From positions 1 to 7,153 of the forward strand of contig DAIEPN010000090.1 in assembly GCA_027348355.1 (NCBI GenBank): a DNA stretch of 7,153 nucleotides, given 5' to 3'. Below are positions 1 to 6,444 of the stretch, piece by piece. Positions within the stretch are counted from its first letter, which is position 1, and each line of letters begins with the position of its first letter. The DNA comes from Chlamydiota bacterium. Lineage in GTDB: Bacteria; Chlamydiota; Chlamydiia; Chlamydiales; Rhabdochlamydiaceae. The notes under the pieces were generated by a model. That model ran no database searches. It was not told the origin of the DNA and saw nothing but the letters and a program-made list of their open reading frames with translations. The translations under genes were made by a program, and so were the position numbers.

Positions 1-1
1 T

Positions 2-415
2 GCCGTACGCAGGCGCAGGGAATGTTTGAGCTGTTTACGAAGGTTCACAACTTTTGAAACTGTGGATTTGACAATCCAAGTGAAAAAGCGTGATGGACGA
101 TACGAAGATTTTCAACAGGACAAGCTGATTCGAGGACTCGACGCTGCATGTAGACATACTCGAACAAGTCATGAACAGGTTCGCACTTTAGCGTATCAGA
201 TCACAGCAGACTTAATGGAAAGACAAGTTCGAGAAATTTCTACAACGGAGCTCGGAGAGATTGTTATGGTGCATTTGAGAAATCTCGATATGATTGCCTA
301 CATACGCTTTGCTTGCGTGTACCGTAGGTTTAAAAATGTTGATGAGCTCGTAAATGCAATCCAGGAGATTACCCCAAAAGATGAAGAAAAAACCTATGCT
401 CATTATAAAATTTAA
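2..415 (+). CDS. nrdR: Transcriptional repressor NrdR, 5'-truncated by the window edge
   Basis: NrdR is a zinc-ribbon/ATP-cone repressor that senses (d)ATP through the cone and shuts off ribonucleotide reductase genes. Reading from base 2 without a stop gives AVRRRRECLSCLRRFTTFE, which is the second half of the NrdR zinc ribbon: the second CxxC pair (C-L-S-C) followed by the family signature RFTTFE. The remaining ~115 residues form the ATP-cone, opening with VKKRDGRYEDFQQDKL and ending in the usual YRRFKNVDEL segment. The visible part is 137 residues; family members are about 150, so only the N-terminus with the first cysteine pair is missing, to the left of the window. A TTG at 26 could be taken as a start, but it lies inside the zinc ribbon and is not credible. 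The gene ends 15 bases before the DksA-like gene, consistent with an operon. Identification is firm; target promoters are not visible here. Confidence 0.95.
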   Translation, partial: AVRRRRECLSCLRRFTTFETVDLTIQVKKRDGRYEDFQQDKLIRGLDAACRHTRTSHEQVRTLAYQITADLMERQVREISTTELGEIVMVHLRNLDMIAYIRFACVYRRFKNVDELVNAIQEITPKDEEKTYAHYKI

Positions 416-417
416 AA

Positions 418-423
418 AAGGGA
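418..423 (+). promoter_or_regulatory. Ribosome binding site of the dksA-like gene
   Basis: AAGGGA lies 7 bases before the ATG at 431, in the 15-base gap after nrdR. It supports the chosen start. Confidence 0.6.
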
Positions 424-430
424 TCGAACT

Positions 431-796
431 ATGCCTTTGAAAAAACAAGACATTGCGAAATTTAAAAAGCGTTTGGAAGATCTAAAAGAAGAAATGATGC
501 AGTACGTTAGAGGTGCGAGCGAAGATGTAAAAACAACCGAAGAGTCAAAAGGGTATTCTCAGCACCAAGCTGACGAAGGAACGGATGATTTTGCCCGCAC
601 AATTAGCCTTGAAGTCACCGATAAGGAATTTAAGATATTAAGACAAATTGATCGCGCTCTAGAGAAAATAGATGAAGATACCTATGGAATTTGCGACATC
701 ACGCAGGAAGAGATCCCTTTCGCAAGATTGGATGCAATCCCTTATGCTACGATGACCGTAAAGGCTCAAGAGAAGTTTGAAAAAGGAATGCTGTGA
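431..796 (+). CDS. dksA: DksA/TraR-family transcription factor with degenerate zinc finger
   Basis: DksA-family proteins enter the RNA polymerase secondary channel with a coiled-coil and modulate promoter initiation, often together with ppGpp. The 121-residue product has two long charged helices (about residues 5-38 and 56-82) joined by a tip segment, QADEGTDDFART (46-57), where this family places its acidic tip residues. A short C-terminal finger-like domain follows (YGICDITQEEIP, 85-96, then PYATMTVKAQEKFEKG). Of the four zinc-ligand cysteines only C88 remains; the other three aligned positions read T91, T109 and A112. The motif between them is otherwise well kept, so the fold is probably retained without zinc, as in cysteine-poor DksA paralogues. 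The gene follows nrdR and its stop overlaps the lspA start by 4 bases (GTGA). From memory, Chlamydia has a DksA homologue in the same nrdR-lspA position. Family assignment is strong; ppGpp responsiveness cannot be judged. Confidence 0.87.
   Translation: MPLKKQDIAKFKKRLEDLKEEMMQYVRGASEDVKTTEESKGYSQHQADEGTDDFARTISLEVTDKEFKILRQIDRALEKIDEDTYGICDITQEEIPFARLDAIPYATMTVKAQEKFEKGML
783..787 (+). promoter_or_regulatory. Ribosome binding site supporting the GTG start of lspA
   Basis: AAGGA inside the end of the dksA-like gene lies 5 bases before the GTG at 793. It favours this non-ATG start over any internal methionine codon. Confidence 0.65.
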
Positions 797-1320
797 AAAA
801 CAGACGCTTACTAAAGTGGTTTTTTTTATTATTGGGGGCGACCGTCATTTTTATTGCCGATTTTTGGAGTAAAAAAATGGTAATAGAGGGTCTCCCTTTA
901 ATGAAATACTCTTCCCCTTTTTATCCTTTTGGAGGAATAGGGGTTTTTTATGACTTTTTCGGTATAGATTTTTCAATAGTTCATGTAACCAATCACGGGG
1001 TAGCCTGGGGCTTTTTAGCGTCGTGGCAAGACTACCTGCCCTTTGTACGAATTGGATTAATTATAGGCCTTGCCTTCTATTTGGGAATCACGAAGCTGTT
1101 TTTTAAGCACCCTATTAGTTTTGCTGCGATCTTAACAGGCGCAGTTTGTAACGTTGTTGATTACTTTGTATATGGGCATGTTGTTGACATGTTATTTGTT
1201 CGTTTTTGGGGATATGCATATCCGATCTTTAATATCGCTGATAGTGCGATTTTTTGTGGTGTTGTAAGTATCGGTATATCTTCTTTTACTAAAAAGCCTA
1301 GGGCTTTATCCTCTACGTAA
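793..1320 (+). CDS. lspA: Lipoprotein signal peptidase (signal peptidase II)
   Basis: LspA is an inner-membrane aspartyl protease that removes the signal peptide from diacylglyceryl-modified prolipoproteins, after Lgt and before Lnt. The 175-residue product has the four hydrophobic segments of the family (about 8-22, 83-98, 107-121 and 145-161). Conserved sites are visible: D23 in the first segment, the VTNHGVAWGFL block (65-75) with N67, the CNVVDYFVYGHVVDM block (119-133) with D123 and D132, and FNIADSAI (146-153) with D150. D132 and D150 have the spacing of the structurally defined catalytic Asp pair; D123 is the Asp of the classical GNxxD motif. Two substitutions are unusual: the Gly before N120 is Cys119, and the Arg after D123 is Tyr124. 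The start is GTG, overlapping the upstream stop by 4 bases, with a good ribosome binding site. The C-terminus extends slightly as a basic tail. The assignment is secure. Confidence 0.94.
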   Translation: MKNRRLLKWFFLLLGATVIFIADFWSKKMVIEGLPLMKYSSPFYPFGGIGVFYDFFGIDFSIVHVTNHGVAWGFLASWQDYLPFVRIGLIIGLAFYLGITKLFFKHPISFAAILTGAVCNVVDYFVYGHVVDMLFVRFWGYAYPIFNIADSAIFCGVVSIGISSFTKKPRALSST

Positions 1321-1323
1321 ATT

Positions 1324-2058
1324 ATGTCTTGTGTATCCAATCAGTTCCCCCTTCGTATAAGTACTCCAGAGCGAGAAGGAGTTATGCGTACTTCTAAGTG
1401 GCTTAAGCACCAAGTGCTTTTAGATGCGGAAGAGATGAAGCAGTTATGTGAGGCCCTTGGTCCTTTTTCAATCTTTGCGGTCAGTGAAGTTGTTCCTTCA
1501 GAAGGCATGCAAATTTCCTTGCCGGAATTTCTAAGCGCTTATACCAATTATGTAAACACACTAGCAAACGGAAAGCTTCCCGATGAAGCGGTATTTCGAA
1601 AATATTTTTCCGCTGTTTTTACTATAAGTAGTAATCTTCTTTATGCCATGAAAGTAGGAGAAAACAAGTATTTGATTAAAACGATAAGGCCTGTAGTTCA
1701 GTTGCAGTTTCATCATTTTGCGAGATCTACCGTTGATGGGAAATTCTATCCGATGACGCAGGGGAAGGACAGTGTGACGTGGGGCATTCAATTTTCCTAC
1801 CCACAAATTTTTCAAAAACCCAAAGAGCACAGCTTTGCTAGGGTTGTCGCGAATGAAGAATTTCCTAACACCATACTTTTTCAACGTTTGATGTTATGGC
1901 TTCGTAGAAATACTCTTCCTACTTGTTTTTTAGATGGTGATAAAAAAATTACTGTTCCTATACGTCTTGGGAAAAAAGCATTTTCTTGGATTCACAATCA
2001 TCCACAGCTTGTTTCAGAAGGGTTAACTGTTTTTAATAACTCTGGGAGGGGCATTTGA
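1324..2058 (+). CDS. Conserved-looking protein of unknown function
   Basis: I do not recognise this 244-residue protein. No signal peptide, membrane segment or catalytic motif is evident; it looks soluble and cytosolic. It has a mixed helical N-terminal half (residues 33-110) and an aromatic-rich, beta-looking centre (roughly 112-165, including VTWGIQFSYPQIF at 151-163), then a basic stretch ending GRGI. It is a real gene: it fills the space between lspA and cinA on the same strand with ordinary composition, starts 3 bases after the lspA stop, and its TGA overlaps the TTG start of cinA by 4 bases. The start is uncertain. ATG 1324 has no Shine-Dalgarno sequence and would depend on coupling to lspA. 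ATG 1384 (Met21) is preceded by AAGGAG, but only 2 bases away. Its place among chlamydial housekeeping genes suggests a lineage-conserved protein; no function can be inferred. Confidence 0.75.
   Translation: MSCVSNQFPLRISTPEREGVMRTSKWLKHQVLLDAEEMKQLCEALGPFSIFAVSEVVPSEGMQISLPEFLSAYTNYVNTLANGKLPDEAVFRKYFSAVFTISSNLLYAMKVGENKYLIKTIRPVVQLQFHHFARSTVDGKFYPMTQGKDSVTWGIQFSYPQIFQKPKEHSFARVVANEEFPNTILFQRLMLWLRRNTLPTCFLDGDKKITVPIRLGKKAFSWIHNHPQLVSEGLTVFNNSGRGI
2045..2049 (+). promoter_or_regulatory. Strong ribosome binding site deciding the TTG start of cinA
   Basis: GGAGG within a GGGAGGGG run lies 5 bases before the TTG at 2055. It is the strongest Shine-Dalgarno match in the window and supports the TTG start, which also yields the canonical CinA N-terminus. 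Confidence 0.75.
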
Positions 2059-3308
2059 ATATTGAAATCATTGCAATTGGAAATGAGCTTCTTGTAGGTA
2101 ACATCACCAATACCAATGCCGCTTATATGAGCAAAGAACTTGCAAAAAAAGGTCTGCAGGTTAAACGGCATACAGTACTCCCTGATGATGAACAGGTAAT
2201 GGAAGAGGGACTAAAGCAGGCCTGGGAGCGTAGCGATGTGGTCCTTCTCACAGGTGGTCTAGGTCCTACCTGTGATGATGTAACAAGAAAAGTTCTTGCA
2301 AAATTTTTTCACTCAGGATTTATCTACAGTGAAGAGATTGCTAAAGAATTAAAGAAAAGGTTTGGGGATAAGCTTGATTCAATCCAAGATCAAGCGACTA
2401 TTTTAGATAAAGCTAAAGTTCTACCGAATCAAATTGGTACTGCACCTGGCTTCTTGTTCACAGAAGAGGCCAAAATTCTGGCTAGTATGCCGGGGGTTCC
2501 TCTAGAAATGAAGAAAATGTTTACCAACTTTGTTCTTCCTGTGGTAGAGAAGAAGTATGAGAAAGAAGAGAAACAAGTAGAAAGTCATTTTCATGTATGC
2601 TTATTGATAGAAAATACAGTTGATCCTTTCTTGCGCGAGCTTCAAGCAAAATATTCTGATGTGATTGCAGGTATCTATCCTTCAACGGGAACGTTAAGTA
2701 TTCATTTTTCGAGTAAAAATAAGCAGAACTTAGAAGAATGCAAAGAATTATTTTTACAAATGTTTGAAAAATATATTTTTTCTACTTCTTCTGAAAGAAT
2801 AGAAGAAGCCCTCTACATCGAGATGAAGAAAAGGGGGAAAACTCTTGCTATTGCTGAGTCTTGTACAGGAGGTGCTGTAGGGGCTCGCATCACGTCTTTT
2901 TCTGGAGCTTCAGAATATTTTTTAGGATCACTAGTGACATATGCAAACGATTGGAAAGAAAAATTCTTGCATGTGAACAAGCAGACTCTTGATACAAAAG
3001 GGGCTGTAAGCAAAGAAACAGTATTTGAAATGATACAAGGACTTTTGCAAGAGACATCAGCTGATTATGTGATGGCAGTATCCGGCATAGCGGGTCCGCT
3101 AGGGGGATCTCCTGAAAAGCCAGTTGGCGGCGTATGGCTTGGAATTTGTAAAAGGGGGGAAGCTCCTGAAATTGCCTATTTTAGATTCCCCGGAAATCGC
3201 GAAGTGATTAATGCTTGCAGCGTAAATTATTTATTAGGGGGCCTTTGGCGTAAAGTTACTTTTTCTACAAACTCTTTTGACAAGGAAACTTTATGTCTTA
3301 TGAGCTGA
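2055..3308 (+). CDS. cinA: CinA: competence/damage-inducible protein with NMN-amidohydrolase-type C-terminal domain
   Basis: CinA proteins join a MoaB/MogA-like (MoCF-type) N-terminal domain, linked to ADP-ribose pyrophosphatase activity in some members, to a PncC-type C-terminal domain that in several bacteria deamidates nicotinamide mononucleotide in pyridine-nucleotide salvage. Both are present in this 417-residue product. The N-terminus reads MNIEIIAIGNELLVGNI, with the phosphate-binding TGGLGPTCDDVTR at 66-78. The C-terminal domain spans about 248-400, with AESCTGG (267-273, the catalytic Ser-Cys-Thr site), YFLGSLVTYAN (288-298) and SGIAGPLGG (343-351). Length matches full two-domain CinA. 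The TTG start overlaps the upstream stop by 4 bases, and the 3' end overlaps the following ATG by 16 bases. The last ~20 residues look like a lineage-specific tail created by that overlap. The name derives from competence operons, but nothing here ties it to DNA uptake. Confidence 0.93.
   Translation: MNIEIIAIGNELLVGNITNTNAAYMSKELAKKGLQVKRHTVLPDDEQVMEEGLKQAWERSDVVLLTGGLGPTCDDVTRKVLAKFFHSGFIYSEEIAKELKKRFGDKLDSIQDQATILDKAKVLPNQIGTAPGFLFTEEAKILASMPGVPLEMKKMFTNFVLPVVEKKYEKEEKQVESHFHVCLLIENTVDPFLRELQAKYSDVIAGIYPSTGTLSIHFSSKNKQNLEECKELFLQMFEKYIFSTSSERIEEALYIEMKKRGKTLAIAESCTGGAVGARITSFSGASEYFLGSLVTYANDWKEKFLHVNKQTLDTKGAVSKETVFEMIQGLLQETSADYVMAVSGIAGPLGGSPEKPVGGVWLGICKRGEAPEIAYFRFPGNREVINACSVNYLLGGLWRKVTFSTNSFDKETLCLMS
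3282..3286 (+). promoter_or_regulatory. Ribosome binding site of the COG1092-like methyltransferase
   Basis: AAGGA inside the cinA 3' end lies 6 bases before the ATG at 3293. It supports a start that overlaps cinA by 16 bases. Confidence 0.6.
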
Positions 3309-4117
3309 TTGATAGCGGAAACGGAATGAAATTAGAAAGGTTTGGAGAATTTGTTCTCCTCCGCCCTTGCGCTCAAGCTGTTTGGAAGCCAAGCCTTGCC
3401 CCAAAAGTTTGGGATGGCGCCGACGCCATATTTACAAGAGACAAAGAAAATCGATGGATTTATAAAAAACCGATTCCTAAACAATGGCAAATTCATTGGG
3501 AAGGTTTTCATTTTAAAATAGCCCCAACAGATTTTGGGCATGTAGGTATTTTTCCTGAACATGCAAGCCTTTGGAAATGGATGAAGGAAAAAATTCAAAG
3601 CTCTACCCGGAAGCTCGAAGTTTTGAATTTGTTCGCCTATTCAGGAGGGGCAACTCTTGCCGCTGCAGCAGCCGGTGCAAAAGTTTGTCACTTAGATGCA
3701 TCGAAAGGAATGGTTGCTTGGGCAAGAGAAAATGCGAATTTAAGTCAGATGGGCACGGCGCCTATCCGTTGGATTATAGATGATGTTATCAAATTTTTAG
3801 GAAGGGAGCTTCGAAGAAACCAACGTTATGATGGCATTATATTAGATCCTCCCAGTTTTGGACGCGGCGCGCAAGGAGAAGTTTTTAAAATTGAAGATCA
3901 TCTAGGGCAAATTTTAGAACTTTGCAAAAAAGTTCTGACAGACAATCCATCTTTTGTGATTTTTTCTGCCCATACTCCTGGATTTACTCCTATTGTTATG
4001 GGACATCTACTTGGGCAGGTGATGCCGGCAGGAAAAATGGAGACGGGAGAAATGCTCATTACGGGGAAAAATACATTAGATCTGCCCTGTGGAAGCTACG
4101 CGAGGTGGTTTACATGA
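3293..4117 (+). CDS. Class I SAM-dependent methyltransferase, COG1092/RlmI-like, probably acting on rRNA
   Basis: The 274-residue product has a short N-terminal beta-rich part with the W-K-P and GHVGIFPEHASLW (82-94) blocks typical of small COG1092-type methyltransferases, then a Rossmann-type SAM domain. Visible motifs are motif I VLNLFAYSGG (110-119), an acidic residue ending strand 2 at D135 (the ribose-binding position), the acidic motif III IIDDV (161-165), and motif IV LDPPSFGRG (184-192). The last is the catalytic-loop signature shared with RlmI-type cytosine-C5 rRNA methyltransferases. It lacks the N-terminal PUA domain of full-length RlmI (close to 400 residues), so RlmI itself is unlikely and the target base is undetermined. 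The start overlaps cinA by 16 bases and the stop overlaps the TrmH-type gene as ATGA, placing it in an RNA-modification run. Methyltransferase fold: very likely; RNA as substrate: inferred from family and neighbours. Confidence 0.87.
   Translation: MSYELIDSGNGMKLERFGEFVLLRPCAQAVWKPSLAPKVWDGADAIFTRDKENRWIYKKPIPKQWQIHWEGFHFKIAPTDFGHVGIFPEHASLWKWMKEKIQSSTRKLEVLNLFAYSGGATLAAAAAGAKVCHLDASKGMVAWARENANLSQMGTAPIRWIIDDVIKFLGRELRRNQRYDGIILDPPSFGRGAQGEVFKIEDHLGQILELCKKVLTDNPSFVIFSAHTPGFTPIVMGHLLGQVMPAGKMETGEMLITGKNTLDLPCGSYARWFT
4102..4106 (+). promoter_or_regulatory. Ribosome binding site deciding the start of the TrmH-family gene
   Basis: GAGGT lies 7 bases before the ATG at 4114. It favours that start over an in-frame ATG at 3922 lying deep inside the preceding gene. 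Confidence 0.65.
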
Positions 4118-4938
4118 GCGAGCAATTACTGATAACAAGTCTGCAAAATCAGGTGGTCAAACAGCTCGTAAAACTTCGAGATCGAAGAGACAGAGAAGAG
4201 ACAGAGCTTTTTTTAATCGAAGGGTACAGAGAGCTTACAAGAGCTGTAGAAAATGATATTACGCTTATGAGCGTGTTTTTCTGCCCAGAGTTTTTCCTAG
4301 GAGAGAATGAGACAGCGCTTATCCAGAGGGCAAAACAAAAAAATACGATTATTTATCAAACATCGTCGCAAGTTTTTGAAAAAGTGTCTTACAGAGATCG
4401 TCCTGATGGTTTATTAGCTGTTGGGAAGCAAATGAAGAGAACGCTCAAAGACATCTCTTTGGTAAAGAATGATGACCCGTTTTTAATTGTTGCGGAAGCA
4501 ATTGAAAAGCCGGGAAATTTAGGAACGATCCTTCGCTCTGCTGATGCGGTAAATGTAGATGGGATCATTGTTTGCGATCGTTGTACAGATATTTATAATC
4601 CCAACGTTGTCAGAGCAAGTGTGGGCACTCTTTTTACAAGGCCTGTCGTAGAAGCCTCTACAGATGAAACACTTTCTTGGCTCCGTAGTCAAAAGATTAC
4701 GATTGTAGCGGCAACTCCTTATGGAGAAAAAGAGTTTACTGATACCGATTTAACAGGGCCGGTTGCGATTGTTGTAGGGACTGAGCAAGTAGGGCTTTCT
4801 GAAACATGGCTGAGTAGCGCTGACGTGCAAGTCAGGATCCCAATGCTGGGGGCTGCCGACTCTCTTAATGTTGCTACAGCTACCACACTTCTACTTTATG
4901 AAGTTCTTAGACAGAGAAGAAATGCTAAAAAATCCTGA
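4114..4938 (+). CDS. TrmH/SpoU-family RNA 2'-O-ribose methyltransferase
   Basis: SPOUT-class enzymes transfer a methyl group from SAM to a ribose 2'-OH in tRNA or rRNA and bind SAM in a trefoil knot. The 274-residue protein has an N-terminal RNA-binding substrate domain (about 12-105, including FLIEGYRELTRA at 33-44). The knotted catalytic domain follows, with motif 1 EKPGNLGTILRSADA (131-145, catalytic-type Asn and Arg), motif 2 VVGTEQVGLS (220-229) and motif 3 IPMLGAADSLNVATAT (242-257). Motif 2 reads GTE rather than GNE, a known variant. ATG 4114 is chosen because it makes an ATGA overlap with the preceding stop, has a well-spaced ribosome binding site, and starts where family homology starts; upstream extension to 3922 would only translate another gene out of frame. 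The 3' end overlaps the pseudouridine synthase gene by 17 bases. The exact target (23S rRNA or tRNA) cannot be read from the sequence. Confidence 0.93.
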   Translation: MSEQLLITSLQNQVVKQLVKLRDRRDREETELFLIEGYRELTRAVENDITLMSVFFCPEFFLGENETALIQRAKQKNTIIYQTSSQVFEKVSYRDRPDGLLAVGKQMKRTLKDISLVKNDDPFLIVAEAIEKPGNLGTILRSADAVNVDGIIVCDRCTDIYNPNVVRASVGTLFTRPVVEASTDETLSWLRSQKITIVAATPYGEKEFTDTDLTGPVAIVVGTEQVGLSETWLSSADVQVRIPMLGAADSLNVATATTLLLYEVLRQRRNAKKS

Positions 4939-5593
4939 AATTGTTTTTTGCGATAATCATATCTTAGTTGTGGCTAAACCAGCGGGGATGCCAACGCAAG
5001 ATGTGGATACCCATGAACAGAGTTTAGAGCAGTACGCAAAGCAGTGGATCAAAAAAAAGTACGAAAAGCCTGGGAATGTATTTTTACACGCCATACATAG
5101 ATTAGATAAACCAGTAACAGGTCTTGTTATCTTTGCCAGAACTAGCAAAGCTCTTTCTCGTTTGCAAGAGATGCAAAGGGAAAGGCAAATCGAGAAAGTC
5201 TATCTAGCCTATGTCGAAGGTATTTTGCTGAATAAAAAGCAAGACCTTGTCCATTATCTTTATCACGAAGAGTTTCGCTCCTCTATTGTTTCTTCCTCAC
5301 ATTCAGAAGGGAAAAAAGCAGAGCTACACTACGATGTGTTGAAAGAAAATCCCGTCTTTAGCCTTCTTAAAATTGTACTTGTGACCGGTAGGTATCATCA
5401 GATCCGCTGTCAGCTTTCTGCTATTGGTCATCCGGTCTTAGGGGATAAAAAATATGGATCTAAAATACCTTATCAAGGAGTTGGAGTTGCTCTGTTCCAT
5501 ACAAAGGTTACTTTCTTACATCCTGTGACGAAAGAAAAGCTCACCTTTGAAATCCCTTTTCCTGATGAGCGATCCATACAAAATTTGATTTAG
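4922..5593 (+). CDS. RluA-family RNA pseudouridine synthase
   Basis: RluA-family enzymes isomerise uridine to pseudouridine in rRNA and/or tRNA. The 223-residue product begins with the family opening ILVVAKPAGMPTQ (14-26). It carries motif II as HRLDKPVTGLVIFAR (59-73), with catalytic Asp62, then EKVYLAYVEG (91-100) and the C-terminal block VTGRYHQIRCQLSAIGHPVLGD (154-175). There is no N-terminal S4 domain, so it resembles short RluA-type rather than RluC/RluD-type proteins. The frame is open further upstream (ATGs at 4868 and 4898), but homology begins at about 4922, and earlier starts would only lengthen the overlap with the TrmH-type gene. The upstream GAGAAGA is a weak ribosome binding site, so translational coupling is likely. 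This is the last gene of the rightward run and ends 17 bases before the stop of the convergent patatin gene. Family certain; target uridine unknown. Confidence 0.93.
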   Translation: MLKNPEIVFCDNHILVVAKPAGMPTQDVDTHEQSLEQYAKQWIKKKYEKPGNVFLHAIHRLDKPVTGLVIFARTSKALSRLQEMQRERQIEKVYLAYVEGILLNKKQDLVHYLYHEEFRSSIVSSSHSEGKKAELHYDVLKENPVFSLLKIVLVTGRYHQIRCQLSAIGHPVLGDKKYGSKIPYQGVGVALFHTKVTFLHPVTKEKLTFEIPFPDERSIQNLI

Positions 5594-5610
5594 TTCTCTG
5601 CTCTTTTGGC

Positions 5611-6444
5611 CTAACTGCTTTCAGGTTTTAGAATCTTACAAATCTCTCGAATATAATCTGTATTTTCTTCCACTAATTGCTTTCCTACATTTTGAAGTAA
5701 GCGGATTGTATCTTTGCTATGATCATCAAGGCTTGGAGGTTCATCGTCAAAATAATACTGAAGACGATGATAGGCACCATGTCCCAAAAAATCTTGGATT
5801 GCAAATTCTGTTTCTAAATCAGGTTGTACTGTATCAAACCACGTAGTTAGCAGATCTTGACTTCTATTGCCTTTTCGCGTAACGCCTGTTCCCAAAGAGA
5901 CAACAAAGAGATTTTCTCTTTTATATCCTCTATCTAAAGAGTCAAAAATACAAGGTAAGGTAGGATCATTTTGCAAAACACCACCGTCCATAAATAGAAT
6001 ATTTTCTCTATTAAAAGGAGGGAAAAAAGTAGGTGCTGCAGAAGTACATTGTGCAATTTTTGAAAGAGCAAAGTTTTTATTAGATTCAGCATCGATCGAA
6101 TATAAAGGCATTGTTTTTGAAGTGCGATTAAAGTTTTGTATGTCTTGTAATCGATAGGAAAGAGCGTGAAGCCCTCTTTTTGTGAAGCAATGAACCTTTT
6201 TTGGTATACTATCATGGGAAAGAATAGAAGTGGATCCGCCAAATGCCCCTGCAAAAAAAGATACAATCCCAGAAAGTCCGCTAGCAGTAACTGTACAGGC
6301 TTTAGAGATAATTTGATCGAAAGTATTTGTGGTAATAAGAATATCCGTAAGGGAAGATTGCGTGGTTAAGTTTCCTAATTTATCCTCAAAAAATGAAGAT
6401 GGCGATAAATACTTTGGGTTGGATTGCTTCGATAATTTTTTCAT
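5611..6444 (-). CDS. Patatin-like phospholipase, C-terminal portion (downstream of frameshift)
   Basis: This 277-codon frame carries the second half of a patatin-type lipid acyl hydrolase. Authentic homology starts at Tyr12, directly after the frameshift: YLSPSSFFEDKLGN, then LTDILITTNTFD (32-43), which matches the patatin strand usually read as LTPVLITSYD. ALSKIAQCTSAAPTFFPPF (126-144) and FMDGGVLQNDP (151-161) follow; D153 of DGG is the Asp of the patatin Ser-Asp dyad. FVVSLGTG (180-187) is also typical. Between residues 45 and 115 lies an insertion longer than the usual loop, with a hydrophobic Gly-rich stretch (55-74). The ATG at 6444 is in the wrong frame for the domain until residue 11 and has only a weak ribosome binding site, so independent translation would give a protein lacking the serine nucleophile, hence inactive alone. 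Converges on the pseudouridine synthase gene. Confidence 0.85.
   Translation of the reverse strand: MKKLSKQSNPKYLSPSSFFEDKLGNLTTQSSLTDILITTNTFDQIISKACTVTASGLSGIVSFFAGAFGGSTSILSHDSIPKKVHCFTKRGLHALSYRLQDIQNFNRTSKTMPLYSIDAESNKNFALSKIAQCTSAAPTFFPPFNRENILFMDGGVLQNDPTLPCIFDSLDRGYKRENLFVVSLGTGVTRKGNRSQDLLTTWFDTVQPDLETEFAIQDFLGHGAYHRLQYYFDDEPPSLDDHSKDTIRLLQNVGKQLVEENTDYIREICKILKPESS

Noticed and set aside
26..415. Independent 129-residue gene starting at TTG 26
   Set aside because: The frame continues to the window edge through RRRRECLSC, the NrdR zinc ribbon, so this is an internal codon of a truncated gene.
823..836. T-rich run as a possible terminator after dksA
   Set aside because: It lies inside lspA and encodes the hydrophobic first membrane segment (W-F-F-L-L-L); there is no preceding hairpin.
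3571..3783. Plus-strand 70-residue frame inside the methyltransferase gene, and other short frames on both strands
   Set aside because: They lie wholly within well-identified genes, have unusual composition (Arg/Ser/Cys-rich here) and no supporting signals.
3922..4113. N-terminal extension of the TrmH-family protein to ATG 3922
   Set aside because: It overlaps the methyltransferase coding sequence in another frame, shows no family homology, and ATG 4114 has a proper ribosome binding site and ATGA overlap.
4868..4921. Earlier start (4868 or 4898) for the pseudouridine synthase
   Set aside because: The added residues are an out-of-frame reading of the TrmH motif 3 region, and RluA-family homology starts after 4922.
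5867..6157. Plus-strand reading frame of 96 residues opposite the patatin gene
   Set aside because: It is antisense to the conserved TSAAPTFFPPF and DGG blocks, with no ribosome binding site or recognisable protein features.
6386..6444. Two genuine adjacent genes with a 59-base coding overlap
   Set aside because: The single patatin domain runs across both frames with a seamless join at Q-P-K-Y; neither part alone has both catalytic residues, so one broken gene explains it better.
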